Below, one piece after another: positions 7,877 to 17,230 of a stretch of 36,605 nucleotides of DNA (its first letter is position 1; each line of letters begins with the position of its first letter). The DNA comes from CAYMTN01 sp964393335. Its GTDB lineage: Bacteria; Chloroflexota; Anaerolineae; Aggregatilineales; Aggregatilineaceae. The stretch is taken from positions 1 to 36,605 of the forward strand of contig CAYMTN010000025.1 of the NCBI GenBank assembly GCA_964393335.1, in the 5' to 3' direction. The notes below the pieces were generated by a model. The model did no database searches. It saw only the letters and a program-made list of their open reading frames with translations, and had not been told where the DNA came from. The translations under genes and the position numbers were made by a program.

Positions 7877-8839
7877 ATGACTCTCACGCTGCATGATTGG
7901 GAAACTCAAAGACCGGCATTCCGTGAAACGCTCTGGAAGCTGTTAGGCGACCTGCCGCCCCGCACGCCGCCGCAGGCGCAGCGTATCCAAACCCTGACGC
8001 GCGAACGTTACACCATCGAAAAGTTCCAGTTTGACAACGGGGCGGGGGCCGCCGTCTATGGTTACATCTTGATCCCGAAAAATCTGTCAGGCCCGGCCCC
8101 GGCGGTGTTGTACAATCATTACCACGCCTCGCGATACTATCTCGGCAAGGATGAGATGTTTCAAGATCGCGTCACGGTGCCCCCGCTGGGTCCGGCGCTG
8201 GCCGAAGCCGGGTATGTCGTGCTGGCGACCGACGCGTACGGTTTCGGTGAGCGCCAGCAGCAAGGCCCCGGCGGGGACCAGTATACGGACAAGGATGTTG
8301 AGAACGCGCTGTTCAAACGTTTTTTGTGGGAAGGCAGCACGCTGTGGGGCATGATCGTCCGTGATGACCTGCTGGCGCTTGACTACCTGTGCCAGCGCCC
8401 GGAGGTGGACGTCACACGCATCGCCGCGACCGGCATGTCGCTGGGTGGATCGCGCACGACCTGGGTAAGCGCCCTGGACGACCGGATCAAGGTAACAATC
8501 CCGGTGGCGCAGATGAACCGCTACCAGGATTTTGCCGCCAGAGGCCTGTTGAACGGGCACAGCATCTATTATTATCTGCCAGGGGCGCTGCGTTCCGGCC
8601 TGGATATGGAGCACATCGCCAGCCTGACCGCTCCCCGATCGCAGCTTATTCTGGTGGGTGACGCCGATCCCCTGTCGCCGGTTGAAGGCGTGCGCGTGAT
8701 TGACGCCTTCGCCCAACAGGTGTATGCCCTCTATGACATGCACGACCGGTTCAAAACGATCATCTACCCCGGCGTTGGGCATGCCTATACACCGGCGATG
8801 TTTGAGGCGCTGATGGATTGGCTGCGCCGCTTTCTGTAA
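7877..8839 (+). CDS. Alpha/beta hydrolase, dienelactone-hydrolase/acetyl-esterase-like
   Basis: This is a 320-residue cytoplasmic-type alpha/beta hydrolase. The nucleophile elbow GMSLGG is near residue 191, the acid is probably the Asp in LVGDADPLS near residue 262, and the catalytic His lies in PGVGHAY near residue 304, giving a complete triad. LYNHYHASR before the first crossover fits the oxyanion region of the acetyl-xylan-esterase/DLH group. AAAGGA lies 10 bases before the ATG. It closes the LacI-oxidoreductase-hydrolase operon and is followed by a strong terminator. In this setting it may deacetylate or de-esterify pectic oligosaccharides after uptake. That role is inferred from context. 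Confidence 0.85.
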   Translation: MTLTLHDWETQRPAFRETLWKLLGDLPPRTPPQAQRIQTLTRERYTIEKFQFDNGAGAAVYGYILIPKNLSGPAPAVLYNHYHASRYYLGKDEMFQDRVTVPPLGPALAEAGYVVLATDAYGFGERQQQGPGGDQYTDKDVENALFKRFLWEGSTLWGMIVRDDLLALDYLCQRPEVDVTRIAATGMSLGGSRTTWVSALDDRIKVTIPVAQMNRYQDFAARGLLNGHSIYYYLPGALRSGLDMEHIASLTAPRSQLILVGDADPLSPVEGVRVIDAFAQQVYALYDMHDRFKTIIYPGVGHAYTPAMFEALMDWLRRFL

Positions 8840-8874
8840 GTGGACTGCTGGTCAGTACCGGATCGGGCCATAAC

Positions 8875-8912
8875 GCGCATTCTGAGATACCGAGTCTCAG
8901 AATGCGCTTTTT
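8875..8912 (+). terminator. Intrinsic terminator of the LacI-oxidoreductase-hydrolase operon
   Basis: A perfect 13-bp stem (gcgcattctgaga, 8875-8887, with tctcagaatgcgc, 8895-8907) has a 7-base loop and is followed by five T. It stands between convergent genes; the opposite strand lacks a T run after the stem. Confidence 0.93.
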
Positions 8913-8930
8913 CACACGACGTCACCGTGA

Positions 8931-9881
8931 CTACAATTCCGGATTGAGAATGAAATAAATCGAAAAAAGCACGATGGTAATGATGGTATACAGCGTCAGC
9001 ACGTTGTTGATGTAACGCCGTTCGTCCGGGATGCCGGACCGCATGTAGAGCGGCACGATAAACGGCGGTGGCAGGATCAACAGGGTAAAAAACGCTGCCT
9101 GGAACGGTTTTTCCATATTCAGCAGTCCGCCGATAAACACCTTGCTCAAAACCAGCGCCAGCGGCAGCAGCACTGCCAGCCGGATCACGATCACTTGCCC
9201 GGCCTCCCGCGCGCCCTGCCAATCCAGCTTGATGCCATATCCCACGATGATCAGAATGAGCGGGATCGTCAGATTGCTCAAAAACACGAGCGTCGCCATA
9301 ATCCCGCCTGTTACCGCGCGCTCATATAAAAACGACTGAATGCCCAACAGATTGAACAGAATCCCGGCCATGATCGCAACCATCACCGGGGATCGGAAGA
9401 CCGCCCGTACAAGCTGGCCGGTCTGGCTGATGCCGTCGCGTTTCATCAACAGCAGCGACAGGAAAAACGACCAGATGAAAATTTCGTGACCCAGATCGAT
9501 CACGGCAATGTAGCCGATTTTGTCCAGCCCGTAGGCGCTGCCAAATAGGCTGACGCCCAACATGCCATATTCAAACCCGGTCATCACAAACGGGAAATAC
9601 TCGTACTGCACGTCAAGCTGCTGCTGAAGCCTGCGCCCGAATGCGTACAGCGCCATGCACAGCAGATACATGGCGATGAATACAACAATATGAGTTAGCT
9701 CAAGTTCGATTTCGAGAAACGAAATAAACAGTACGGCAGGCAGCGTGAAGTTGACCACCACTTTTCGCAGGTCGTTAATGGTCGCATCGGTTAGAAACTG
9801 GCGCTGGCGTACCCATGAGCCTAAGCCAATCAGCAGCAGAATCGGCAGCACACGGTTGATAATCAGCGTGGTTTGATCCAT
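8931..9881 (-). CDS. AEC-family permease (auxin efflux carrier-like transporter)
   Basis: The 316-residue protein is made almost entirely of hydrophobic helices, about ten in two sets of five. The N-terminal RVLPILLLIGLGSWVRQRQFL, followed by NDLRKVVVNFTLPAVLF, is typical of the AEC family, whose bacterial members export or take up small organic acids such as malate or lactate. A hydrophilic central loop (RDGISQTGQLVRA) separates the two halves, and GIKLDWQ is at the second-half boundary. It stands alone on the minus strand between a terminator and the divergent YjjP-like gene. The substrate is unknown; carboxylate export would suit the neighbouring YjjPB-like pair and the lactate-forming operon, but this is inference. 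Confidence 0.88.
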   Translation of the reverse strand: MDQTTLIINRVLPILLLIGLGSWVRQRQFLTDATINDLRKVVVNFTLPAVLFISFLEIELELTHIVVFIAMYLLCMALYAFGRRLQQQLDVQYEYFPFVMTGFEYGMLGVSLFGSAYGLDKIGYIAVIDLGHEIFIWSFFLSLLLMKRDGISQTGQLVRAVFRSPVMVAIMAGILFNLLGIQSFLYERAVTGGIMATLVFLSNLTIPLILIIVGYGIKLDWQGAREAGQVIVIRLAVLLPLALVLSKVFIGGLLNMEKPFQAAFFTLLILPPPFIVPLYMRSGIPDERRYINNVLTLYTIITIVLFSIYFILNPEL

Positions 9882-10159
9882 AAGTTGGGGATCATCCTGT
9901 TCGAGCGCACGTCAGGCACACAAAAACGGAGACTGTAGGAGCACTGCTTATGATTCTTTTACCCCAATGGCCCCGCCGTGTTTACAGGCCAACTATACGC
10001 GAAAAACCCGCTCCTGGCAAGGATCGCCGGGGATCATGCGGCTGGCCGACTCACACAAACAGCGCGGCAGAAGAGACGCTCGCGCCCGCCCGCTGACAGT
10101 GTGAGACTTGCCGCGAGGTATGGTATGCTATCCGGCGCACAGGATCGGATGGTTGGTGA

Positions 10160-10954
10160 ATGGCAAAGGTACGCACACCTCTCACACAGGAAGAACTCAG
10201 CGACCTGATGGACGTGCTGATGGATGTCGGGGTTTCGATGCTGCAATCCGGCGCGGCCAGCTTTCGCACAGAGGAAACGGTCACGTCGATGGGTCTGGGT
10301 CTCGGCGCAGACAGCATGGACGTGTACATCACGCCGACCGGCATCATCGCCACGGCAACCAGCGGCGAGGAACGCCACACCCGCGTCAGGAGTCTGAAAC
10401 TCGTCGGCGTGGATATGGCGCAAATCCTCGCTTTTGACCGGTTGTCACGCCGGATCAGAGAGCGCGGCGGCACCCTGGACACTGTGCGCCGCCAGGTCGG
10501 CACGATCCGGGCCGCGCCGCGCGATCTGCCCGCGTGGGTAACGGTCCCGGCGGTGGCGGTGGCGTGCGGTGCCTTCAGTAAAAACCTGGGGGGCGACTGG
10601 CCCGAATTTCTCGCGGCGACGGTTGGGGCCGGGATCGCGCAGTGGCTGCGGCTGGTGCTGCACCGGTTGGGTGTCAATTTCCTGATCCTGACCGTACTCT
10701 GCGCGCATGCGGCGTCACTCGTCGCCTGGGGCGTCGCCCAACTCGTGCCGGGCGATGCCCCAACACTGGGTATGGCTGCATCCGTACTGCTGCTCGTGCC
10801 AGGCGTCCCACTGGTAACCACTGTGATCGACCTTACCCAGTATGATCTGGTGTCGGGAGTCACGCGCGGCACGATGGCGCTGATCATCACGTTGAGCATC
10901 GGGCTGGGGGTGATGCTCACGCTCTGGATCACGGGAATGAACATTCTGCCATGA
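10160..10954 (+). CDS. yjjP: ThrE/YjjP-like exporter subunit (DUF1212)
   Basis: The 264-residue protein has the ThrE N-terminal domain: a soluble start with the LMDVGVSMLQSGAASFRTEETV stretch, the DVYITPTGI segment near residue 54, then about five membrane helices from residue 130 onward (with LVPGVPLVTTVIDL). In E. coli the matching YjjP (256 aa) forms a dicarboxylate (succinate) exporter with YjjB; in Corynebacterium the fused ThrE exports threonine and serine. The stop overlaps the start of the next gene by four bases (ATGA), so the two halves are translationally coupled. The substrate is undetermined here. The symbol is given by family and gene order, not proven orthology. Confidence 0.88.
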   Translation: MAKVRTPLTQEELSDLMDVLMDVGVSMLQSGAASFRTEETVTSMGLGLGADSMDVYITPTGIIATATSGEERHTRVRSLKLVGVDMAQILAFDRLSRRIRERGGTLDTVRRQVGTIRAAPRDLPAWVTVPAVAVACGAFSKNLGGDWPEFLAATVGAGIAQWLRLVLHRLGVNFLILTVLCAHAASLVAWGVAQLVPGDAPTLGMAASVLLLVPGVPLVTTVIDLTQYDLVSGVTRGTMALIITLSIGLGVMLTLWITGMNILP

Positions 10955-11412
10955 CGATCTGGACACTGCTGCAACAGGGTTTTTGGGCATTTATTGCCAC
11001 CGTCGGTTTTGCCGTATTATTTAACGTACCAACCCGCGTTTTGGTTTTCTGTGGATTAACCGGCGCAGGCGGCATCATGTGCCGCCACGCACTGCTGGAC
11101 GGGGGCGCACACGCCGTCCCGGCGACGTTTTGCGGGGCGCTGGTGGTCGGGCTAATAGGGTACGTACAGGCACGATTGTTCCGTATGCCACGCCTGATCT
11201 TCACCGTAACCGGCATCATCCCGATGATCCCCGGCGTGCCCGCCTTTGAAACGGTGGTGTATTTCATGCGCGATGATACGCTGACCGGGGTGGAGACTGC
11301 CGTCGAAGTGGGGCTGTTGATCGGCGCGATTGGAGCGGGGTTGATGACGGCGCGGCTGTCCCTGGAACTCGGCACGTTCGCCGCGCATGGCGTACACCCG
11401 CCTGATGATTAA
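10951..11412 (+). CDS. yjjB: ThrE/YjjB-like exporter subunit (DUF3815)
   Basis: The 153-residue protein has about five membrane helices and matches the C-terminal half of ThrE, with the length of E. coli YjjB (157 aa). FCGLTGAGGIMCRHALLDGG and the conserved ITGIIPMIPG-type stretch (here TVTGIIPMIPGVPAFETV) are family hallmarks. It overlaps the yjjP-like gene by four bases and is 37 bases ahead of the amidase gene, so the three form one operon. The two subunits together should make the complete exporter. Confidence 0.88.
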   Translation: MTIWTLLQQGFWAFIATVGFAVLFNVPTRVLVFCGLTGAGGIMCRHALLDGGAHAVPATFCGALVVGLIGYVQARLFRMPRLIFTVTGIIPMIPGVPAFETVVYFMRDDTLTGVETAVEVGLLIGAIGAGLMTARLSLELGTFAAHGVHPPDD

Positions 11413-11449
11413 TGTCACGCGGATTAGTCACCTTCACGAGGACGAATGC

Positions 11450-13066
11450 ATGACCGAACAACCGGATACCCCTGACCTGTTCCCTGCCCCGGACGACATC
11501 ACGCTGGAGATGCTGGCCAACGCCGAACAGGTGATCGGGCTGCACTTTACGCCGTCTGAACGCGAACTGATGCACGAAAACGTGCAAGATCACCGCGCTC
11601 AGTTCGCTGCGCTGCGCAGCGTGGCGCTGGATAACAGCGTCCCGCCGGCCTGTGCCTTCGATCCACGCCTGCCCGGCATGGCGTTCGACACGATCCGGCA
11701 GCCGCTGGCGATCAGCGCCCAGGACGTTCCGCCGCTGCCCGCCGATCTCGACGGCGTGGCATTCTGGCCGGTGACGCACCTGGCCCACCTGATCCTCACG
11801 CGCCAGATCACGTCCGTGACGCTGACCGAGTTGTACATCCGGCGGCTGAAACAGCATGATCCGGCTCTGCATTGTGTGGTCACCCTATTGGAGGATCGCG
11901 CGCTGGAACAGGCGCGCCGGGCCGACGACGAACTCGCACGCGGCCACTATCGCGGGCCGCTGCACGGTATCCCCTGGGGGGCCAAGGACCTGCTGGCCGT
12001 GCGCGGCTACCCGACTACGTGGGGCGCAGCCCCGTATAAGGATCAGGTGCTCGACGTGGATGCAACCGTTGTCGAACGGCTCGACGCGGCGGGCGCGGTC
12101 CTGGTCGCCAAATTGACGATGGGGGCGCTCGCGTGGGGCGATTTTTGGTTCGGCGGACAAACGCGCAATCCCTGGAACACCGCCGAAGGGTCGAGCGGAT
12201 CGTCGGCAGGATCAGCCGCCGCCACTGCCGCCGGGCTGATCGGGTTCGCGATTGGCACGGAAACGTACGGATCCATCGTGTCACCCTGCACGCGCTGCCG
12301 CGTGACCGGTCTGCGTCCCACGTTTGGACGTGTGAGCCGTCACGGCGCGATGGCGCTGAGCTGGTCGATGGACAAGATCGGACCGATTGCCCGCACCGTC
12401 GAGGACTGCGCCCTGGTATTTGACGCCATCTACGGCCCGGACGGAAAAGACCTGACCGTGACCGATTACCCGTTCAACTGGCCTCCCGACCGGGCGCTCG
12501 GTGATCTGCGGGTGGGGTACGTGCCGGAAGCATTCGAGGTTGGCGAGGATCGTGACGCGTTCGCGGCGCTGAGTTCGCTTGGCCTCAAGCTGGTCCCGAT
12601 CGCGCTGCCGGATTTCCCTGACATGGTGTTTGACGCGGTTGTGACGGTGCTGGAAATGGAAGCCGCCGCCGCGTTTGACGACCTGACTCGCAGCAACCGT
12701 GATGACCTGCTCACGCGGCAGGTCAAAGATGCCTGGCCCAACGTATTCCGCGCCGCGCGCCTGATGCCTGCTGTGGAGTACATCCAGGCCAACCGCGTGC
12801 GTACGTTGATGATGCGCAGCATGGCGGCGTTGATGGATGAGATCGACGTATATGTGCTGCCATCCTTCCGGGGGCATTCGCTCCTGCTGACCAACCTGAC
12901 CGGGCATCCGGCGGTGGTCGTCCCGAATGGAGTAAACGAGAGTAACGAGCCGTCCAGCCTGACGTTTACGGGCCGGTTATACGGCGAAGCAGCCGCGCTG
13001 GCCGTTGCCAAAGCATACCAGGACGCCACCGGATTTCACCACCGGCACCCGCGAACACCAGCATGA
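11450..13066 (+). CDS. Amidase signature-family hydrolase (GatA-like amidase)
   Basis: This is a 538-residue member of the amidase signature family with a Ser-cisSer-Lys triad. Lys179 lies in GIPWGAKDLL, the cis-Ser in the Gly/Ser-rich EGSSGSSAGSAAA (about 251-252), and the nucleophile Ser275 in TETYGSIVSP. The Ser/Gly-rich signature is slightly atypical (GSSGSSAG rather than GSSGGSA). A ~100-residue N-terminal extension precedes the usual start of the domain and reads like the helical leader seen in many bacterial aspartyl/glutamyl amidase paralogues. ATG at 11450 is chosen for GAGGA about eight bases upstream. No gatB or gatC is nearby, so this is probably a stand-alone amidase on an unknown amide, perhaps supplying or clearing a compound moved by the YjjPB-like exporter. 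Confidence 0.88.
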   Translation: MTEQPDTPDLFPAPDDITLEMLANAEQVIGLHFTPSERELMHENVQDHRAQFAALRSVALDNSVPPACAFDPRLPGMAFDTIRQPLAISAQDVPPLPADLDGVAFWPVTHLAHLILTRQITSVTLTELYIRRLKQHDPALHCVVTLLEDRALEQARRADDELARGHYRGPLHGIPWGAKDLLAVRGYPTTWGAAPYKDQVLDVDATVVERLDAAGAVLVAKLTMGALAWGDFWFGGQTRNPWNTAEGSSGSSAGSAAATAAGLIGFAIGTETYGSIVSPCTRCRVTGLRPTFGRVSRHGAMALSWSMDKIGPIARTVEDCALVFDAIYGPDGKDLTVTDYPFNWPPDRALGDLRVGYVPEAFEVGEDRDAFAALSSLGLKLVPIALPDFPDMVFDAVVTVLEMEAAAAFDDLTRSNRDDLLTRQVKDAWPNVFRAARLMPAVEYIQANRVRTLMMRSMAALMDEIDVYVLPSFRGHSLLLTNLTGHPAVVVPNGVNESNEPSSLTFTGRLYGEAAALAVAKAYQDATGFHHRHPRTPA

Positions 13067-13441
13067 GGAAACACGCGTGGATGCGGCACAATCATGGGAG
13101 CGCGGGCAGCGGGGTCAGAAAACACACCTGACCCGCGTCTCCCCGGCTTGAGATCGCGGAATGGACCTGTCTATTTGTTGACATATTTTGTATATAATAA
13201 ATCAGAATAATTAATCATTGGTTCTATCAGAAAGTTCGCCCGGCGTCTGGCCGGAGCCGGTGCCCGGTTACCCGCGTCGGATGATCGGTTCAGCTCACGT
13301 AGCAGGTGTCCCGCTGTGGGATACGTGTGCCCCCTTCTTGCCCCATTCAAGTTTCGAAATAATTAAGGTATAATATAGAATGAGGGGCGGCTTTACGTTT
13401 TTCCCCAATGAATTCAGCACAGATCGGTGGCAGGAACAACA
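13067..13441 (+). other. Intergenic region before the histidine-kinase cluster: weak hairpin, AT-rich island, promoter
   Basis: A 7-bp hairpin (gggtcag 13112-13118 with ctgaccc 13128-13134) follows the amidase gene but has no T run, so it is at best a poor terminator. An AT-rich island at 13170-13220 contains TTGACA (13178) and TATAAT (13193), only nine bases apart, so they do not form one promoter. A GC-rich, possibly structured stretch follows (13235-13330), then a second TATAAT at 13369. No riboswitch class or gene was recognised. Confidence 0.6.
13346..13374 (+). promoter_or_regulatory. Putative promoter of the histidine kinase-response regulator cluster
   Basis: TATAAT (13369-13374) is a perfect -10 box. 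The sequence 17 bases upstream, TTCAAG (13346-13351), is a weak -35 box. The kinase start codon is 67 bases downstream of the -10. Confidence 0.5.
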
Positions 13442-16400
13442 ATGAGGCTTTTCTACAAATTCCTGGCGTTGTTGCTGGTATTATCGATTGCGCCCCTGGG
13501 AGTGATCGGGTACCTCGCGTATGAAAACGGGCGCGACTCCATCGAGCATAGAACGTTCGATCACCTCTCCGTCACCAACACCCTCAAAGAAGCGGAATTG
13601 GAGCGCTGGCTGGATGGAAGTGCTCACAGCATCGAGTTATTGGCTCAGCGCCCACTGGTAAAGGTCTACGCGGCAGCGTTGGTAGCTTCATATGCTCCAG
13701 ACGAAACGGATCCCCGTTACCAGACAGCGTATAATACCCTGCTGGTCGATCACCTGGCTCCGACCTTGAACAAAGACGGCGGCTTTCTGATCCTGTCTAT
13801 TCTTGATCCGGAGTCCGGCCAGATTTTGATATCAACCGATGATGCGCTGCGCGGCCAATACTTCGATCAGGCCGCCGTTTTCACCGAAGGGAAAACCCAT
13901 ACCGCTGTCCAGAATGCGGCATATTCCGATGTCGAAAATGCGGTCGTCATGCGGATGAGCACGCCCATTCTGGATCAAGCGGGCCACCTGATCGCCGTGA
14001 TGGTCGGCCACCTCGATCTGGCCGAAATGTCGGCGATCATGCTTCAGGGATATGAGGACGATACTACGGAAGAAACGTATCTGATCAACCCGCAGGGTTT
14101 TTTTATCACGAACAGCCGGTTCATGAGCGATGCCATTTTGACAGTGGCGGCCAACACGCGGGGCGTGAACGACTGCCTGGCTCAGCATAGTGGGAGTGGT
14201 TATTACGACAATTACCAGGGTATCCGTGTCCTGGGGTTTTATCGCTGGATACCGGAACATAACCTGTGCATTGTGACCGAAGTAGATCAGTCTGAAACAC
14301 TGGGGACCGTGGTCGATCTGCGCAATGACATTTTAGAGATCGCGGGCCTGATAGCCGTGCTGGTGATCGCCGGGGCTGCGTGGTCGGCGCACACGATGAC
14401 ATTCGGTATTCGCCGGTTGGTAGCCGGTATCGACCAACTCAGGCAAGGACACCTGGATTATCGCGTGCCGGTAAGAGGCCATGATGAGATCACCATCCTG
14501 ACTGAATCATTTAACCAGATGGCCGGGGACCTGAACCGGTCTCAAACGACGCTGCGTCTCAGCGAAGAGCGTTTCCGTATTTTGCTGGCCAGCGCTGGCG
14601 CGTCCATCTCCAATATCGATCAGAATGGAACCATCATCTTCATGAACGAAGCCGCTGCGCAACAATTGGGCGGCACGCCGGGCGATTTTACCGGCAGATC
14701 ACTGCCTGACCTGTTTCCCCCTGATTTAGCGTCCAGCCATATCGGGGTCATCCGCCGCGTGATCCAGTCGGGCGGCGGGTTTGCAGCCGATGGATCGACG
14801 TTCATAGCGGGTGAACTGCGCTGGTATCATACCAGTATTCAGGCGGTACGAGACGCGGACGGGCGCGCTGTTTCCGCGCTGGTGATCGCCAACGACATCA
14901 CCAAACGCGTGCAGGCGGAAACGGCGCTGCGCGAAGAACGTGATTTTATGTCGGCGGTGATCAACACCTCAGCCGGGTTGATCCTGGTGCTGGATGCAGA
15001 GGGACGCGTGGTACGGTTCAATGCAGGCTGCGAACAGCTAACCGGCTTTTCATTTGACGAGGTGCAAGGGAAACGGCCCTGGGACGTGTTCGTGTGGGGT
15101 GGCGATCTGCAAGACATGCAGCGCATGTTTGACGAGATGTGCGTCGGGAATTCCTCCGGCGTCTACGAAACACACTGGCGCACGCGCCATGACGAACGGC
15201 GTTTGATCTCGTGGGCCAACACCTGCCTGACCGGCGATGATGGTACCGTGAAATACATGATCTGGACCGGGATCGATATAACCGAACACAAACGTGCGGA
15301 GGAATCGCTGCACGAGCTGAACGAAACGCTCGAACGACGCATCACCGAGCGAACGCACGCGCTGGAAGAGGTCAACCGGCAGTTGGCTCTCGAAATCGTC
15401 GAGCGCAAACGAGCCGAAGAAGAATATCACACCATCCTAAAAACGGCTGTCGATGGCTTTTGGATTTGCGATCCTGATGGCAAGTTCTATGAAGTCAACG
15501 ACGCGTTATGCCAGATGCTGGGGTACCCGCGCGACAAACTGCTCACCATGTCCATCGCCGATATTGAGTCGGCAGCGACATCCGAAACTACACAACACCA
15601 CATTCGAACTATCATCGAAAAGGGATACGACCGGTTTGAATCGAAACATCGCCGCAGAAACGGGCTGATCCTGGATGTGGCGATCAGCGCGAACTACCTC
15701 GACGTGCAAGGAGGGCGGATTTTCGTTTTTGTGCGCGACGTTACGCTCAACAAAGCGGCTGAAGAACACTTGCGCCAGAGCGAAGGCCGGTTCCGGCATG
15801 CGATTATCGACGCCCCAGTGCCGGTGATCATGCACGCGGAAGACGGCGAGATTTTGCTGATCAGCGACACGTGGACGGAATTAACCGGCTACACTCAGGA
15901 AGATATCCCTACGATTGCCAAATGGACAGAGCTTGCCTATGGCGCTCAACAGCCGCTGGTCCAGGCTGACATTGAGCGCTTGTACGGTATCGATCACAAA
16001 GTGGATGAAGGGGAATACATGGTTCAGACACGCAGCGGCGAGCAGCGTATCTGGGCATTCAGATCGTCGCCGCTCGGCAAGCTGCCTAATGGCAAGCGTA
16101 TTGTGCTCAGCATGGCTATGGATGTCACGCAGCGCAAATGGGCCGAAGAGGCGCTGCGCACCAACGAAACCACCCTGCGCGCCCTGCTGAATGCGATTCT
16201 CGAGTCGGTGTTCCTGATCGATCCCGCTGGAATCGTATTGGTTGCGAACGAAACGGTTGCCAGACGATATACACGGCAGTTGGACGCATTTGTCGGCCAG
16301 TGCATCTACGATCTGCTGCCCCCGGAGACGGCGAAGAATCGCCGGGCGTATGCCCAACAGGTGATCGATACCGGCCAGCCCGCCCGCTTTGAAGATGAGC

Positions 16401-17221
16401 GTTTCGGTAGGACCATTGACAATTCCATCTATCCGGTATTCGATGAGAGTGGTGTGGTGGACCGTTTGGCCGTGTACGGGCATGACATCACCGAGCTAAA
16501 ACTGACCGCCCAGGCCCTGGCAAAGCATTCTGAAGAACTCGCCCGCTCGAATGAAGAACTCCAGCAGTTTGCCTATGTTGCTTCCCACGACCTGCAAGAA
16601 CCGCTGCGAATGGTAACCAGCTACCTGCAACTGCTCGAAAGACGTTATCGAGACCAACTCGATTCGGATGCTGACGAGTTCATTGGATTCGCCGTTGACG
16701 GTGCAAACCGTATGAAACGGCTGATCAATGATCTGCTCACGTATTCACGAGTCGGAACGCACGGCCAACCATTTGAGACAGTCGACTGCAACGCGGTGCT
16801 GGCATATGTCGCCGCGGTGTTCAAGCCATCCGCCGACGATAGCGATGCCGACATCACATGGGACAACTTGCCGGCGGTACATGCCGATGAAAGCCAATTG
16901 ACCCAGTTGTTTCAGAACCTGATTGGGAACGCGATCAAATTTAGAGGCGACGAGAAACCGCGCATTCATATCAGCGCAGAACGACGCCAGGCAGACTGGC
17001 TGTTCGCGGTCCGGGATAATGGCATCGGCATTGATCCTGAATACTTCGACCGTATTTTCGTTATTTTCCAGCGACTGCACACAAAAGCCCACTCTCCCGG
17101 TACCGGGATCGGGCTGGCAGTCTGCAAAAAAATCGTAGAGCGGCACGGCGGGCGTATTTGGGTCGAGTCACGTGGCGGTCACGGTTCGACGTTCTACTTC
17201 ACGCTGCCGATCAGGAGGTAA
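13442..17221 (+). CDS. Membrane sensor histidine kinase: Cache domain, HAMP, five PAS domains, HisKA/HATPase
   Basis: This 1259-residue kinase begins with a membrane anchor (residues 4-26), then a ~260-residue Cache-type extracellular sensor, a second membrane helix (about 296-318) and a HAMP linker. About five PAS domains follow (roughly 375-490, 500-620, 655-780, 780-900, 905-1020); a coiled stretch (LNETLERRITERTHALEEVN) lies between the second and third. The phospho-accepting His1049 is in ASHDLQEPLR, the N-box in NLIGNAIKF, G1 in DNGIGID and G2 in GTGIGLAV, all intact. ATG at 13442 has AGGA seven bases upstream; an in-frame GTG at 13427 is the alternative. The HDLQEPL H-box and the Rcp1-like regulator directly downstream resemble phytochrome-type kinase modules, though no phytochrome GAF/PHY core is present. 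The ligand of the Cache domain is unknown. Confidence 0.92.
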   Translation: MRLFYKFLALLLVLSIAPLGVIGYLAYENGRDSIEHRTFDHLSVTNTLKEAELERWLDGSAHSIELLAQRPLVKVYAAALVASYAPDETDPRYQTAYNTLLVDHLAPTLNKDGGFLILSILDPESGQILISTDDALRGQYFDQAAVFTEGKTHTAVQNAAYSDVENAVVMRMSTPILDQAGHLIAVMVGHLDLAEMSAIMLQGYEDDTTEETYLINPQGFFITNSRFMSDAILTVAANTRGVNDCLAQHSGSGYYDNYQGIRVLGFYRWIPEHNLCIVTEVDQSETLGTVVDLRNDILEIAGLIAVLVIAGAAWSAHTMTFGIRRLVAGIDQLRQGHLDYRVPVRGHDEITILTESFNQMAGDLNRSQTTLRLSEERFRILLASAGASISNIDQNGTIIFMNEAAAQQLGGTPGDFTGRSLPDLFPPDLASSHIGVIRRVIQSGGGFAADGSTFIAGELRWYHTSIQAVRDADGRAVSALVIANDITKRVQAETALREERDFMSAVINTSAGLILVLDAEGRVVRFNAGCEQLTGFSFDEVQGKRPWDVFVWGGDLQDMQRMFDEMCVGNSSGVYETHWRTRHDERRLISWANTCLTGDDGTVKYMIWTGIDITEHKRAEESLHELNETLERRITERTHALEEVNRQLALEIVERKRAEEEYHTILKTAVDGFWICDPDGKFYEVNDALCQMLGYPRDKLLTMSIADIESAATSETTQHHIRTIIEKGYDRFESKHRRRNGLILDVAISANYLDVQGGRIFVFVRDVTLNKAAEEHLRQSEGRFRHAIIDAPVPVIMHAEDGEILLISDTWTELTGYTQEDIPTIAKWTELAYGAQQPLVQADIERLYGIDHKVDEGEYMVQTRSGEQRIWAFRSSPLGKLPNGKRIVLSMAMDVTQRKWAEEALRTNETTLRALLNAILESVFLIDPAGIVLVANETVARRYTRQLDAFVGQCIYDLLPPETAKNRRAYAQQVIDTGQPARFEDERFGRTIDNSIYPVFDESGVVDRLAVYGHDITELKLTAQALAKHSEELARSNEELQQFAYVASHDLQEPLRMVTSYLQLLERRYRDQLDSDADEFIGFAVDGANRMKRLINDLLTYSRVGTHGQPFETVDCNAVLAYVAAVFKPSADDSDADITWDNLPAVHADESQLTQLFQNLIGNAIKFRGDEKPRIHISAERRQADWLFAVRDNGIGIDPEYFDRIFVIFQRLHTKAHSPGTGIGLAVCKKIVERHGGRIWVESRGGHGSTFYFTLPIRR

Positions 17222-17230
17222 CCGTTTTTG

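Noticed and set aside
13109..13137. Intrinsic terminator after the amidase gene
   Set aside because: The hairpin has seven pairs but no T run follows; it was kept only as a note in the intergenic entry.
13178..13198. A promoter made of TTGACA (13178) and TATAAT (13193)
   Set aside because: The boxes are only nine bases apart, far too close for one sigma-70 promoter. Each might belong to another promoter, but no good partner was found.
13235..13330. Possible riboswitch in the GC-rich leader before the histidine kinase
   Set aside because: No known riboswitch core motif was recognised, and paired arms were short and inconsistent by eye.
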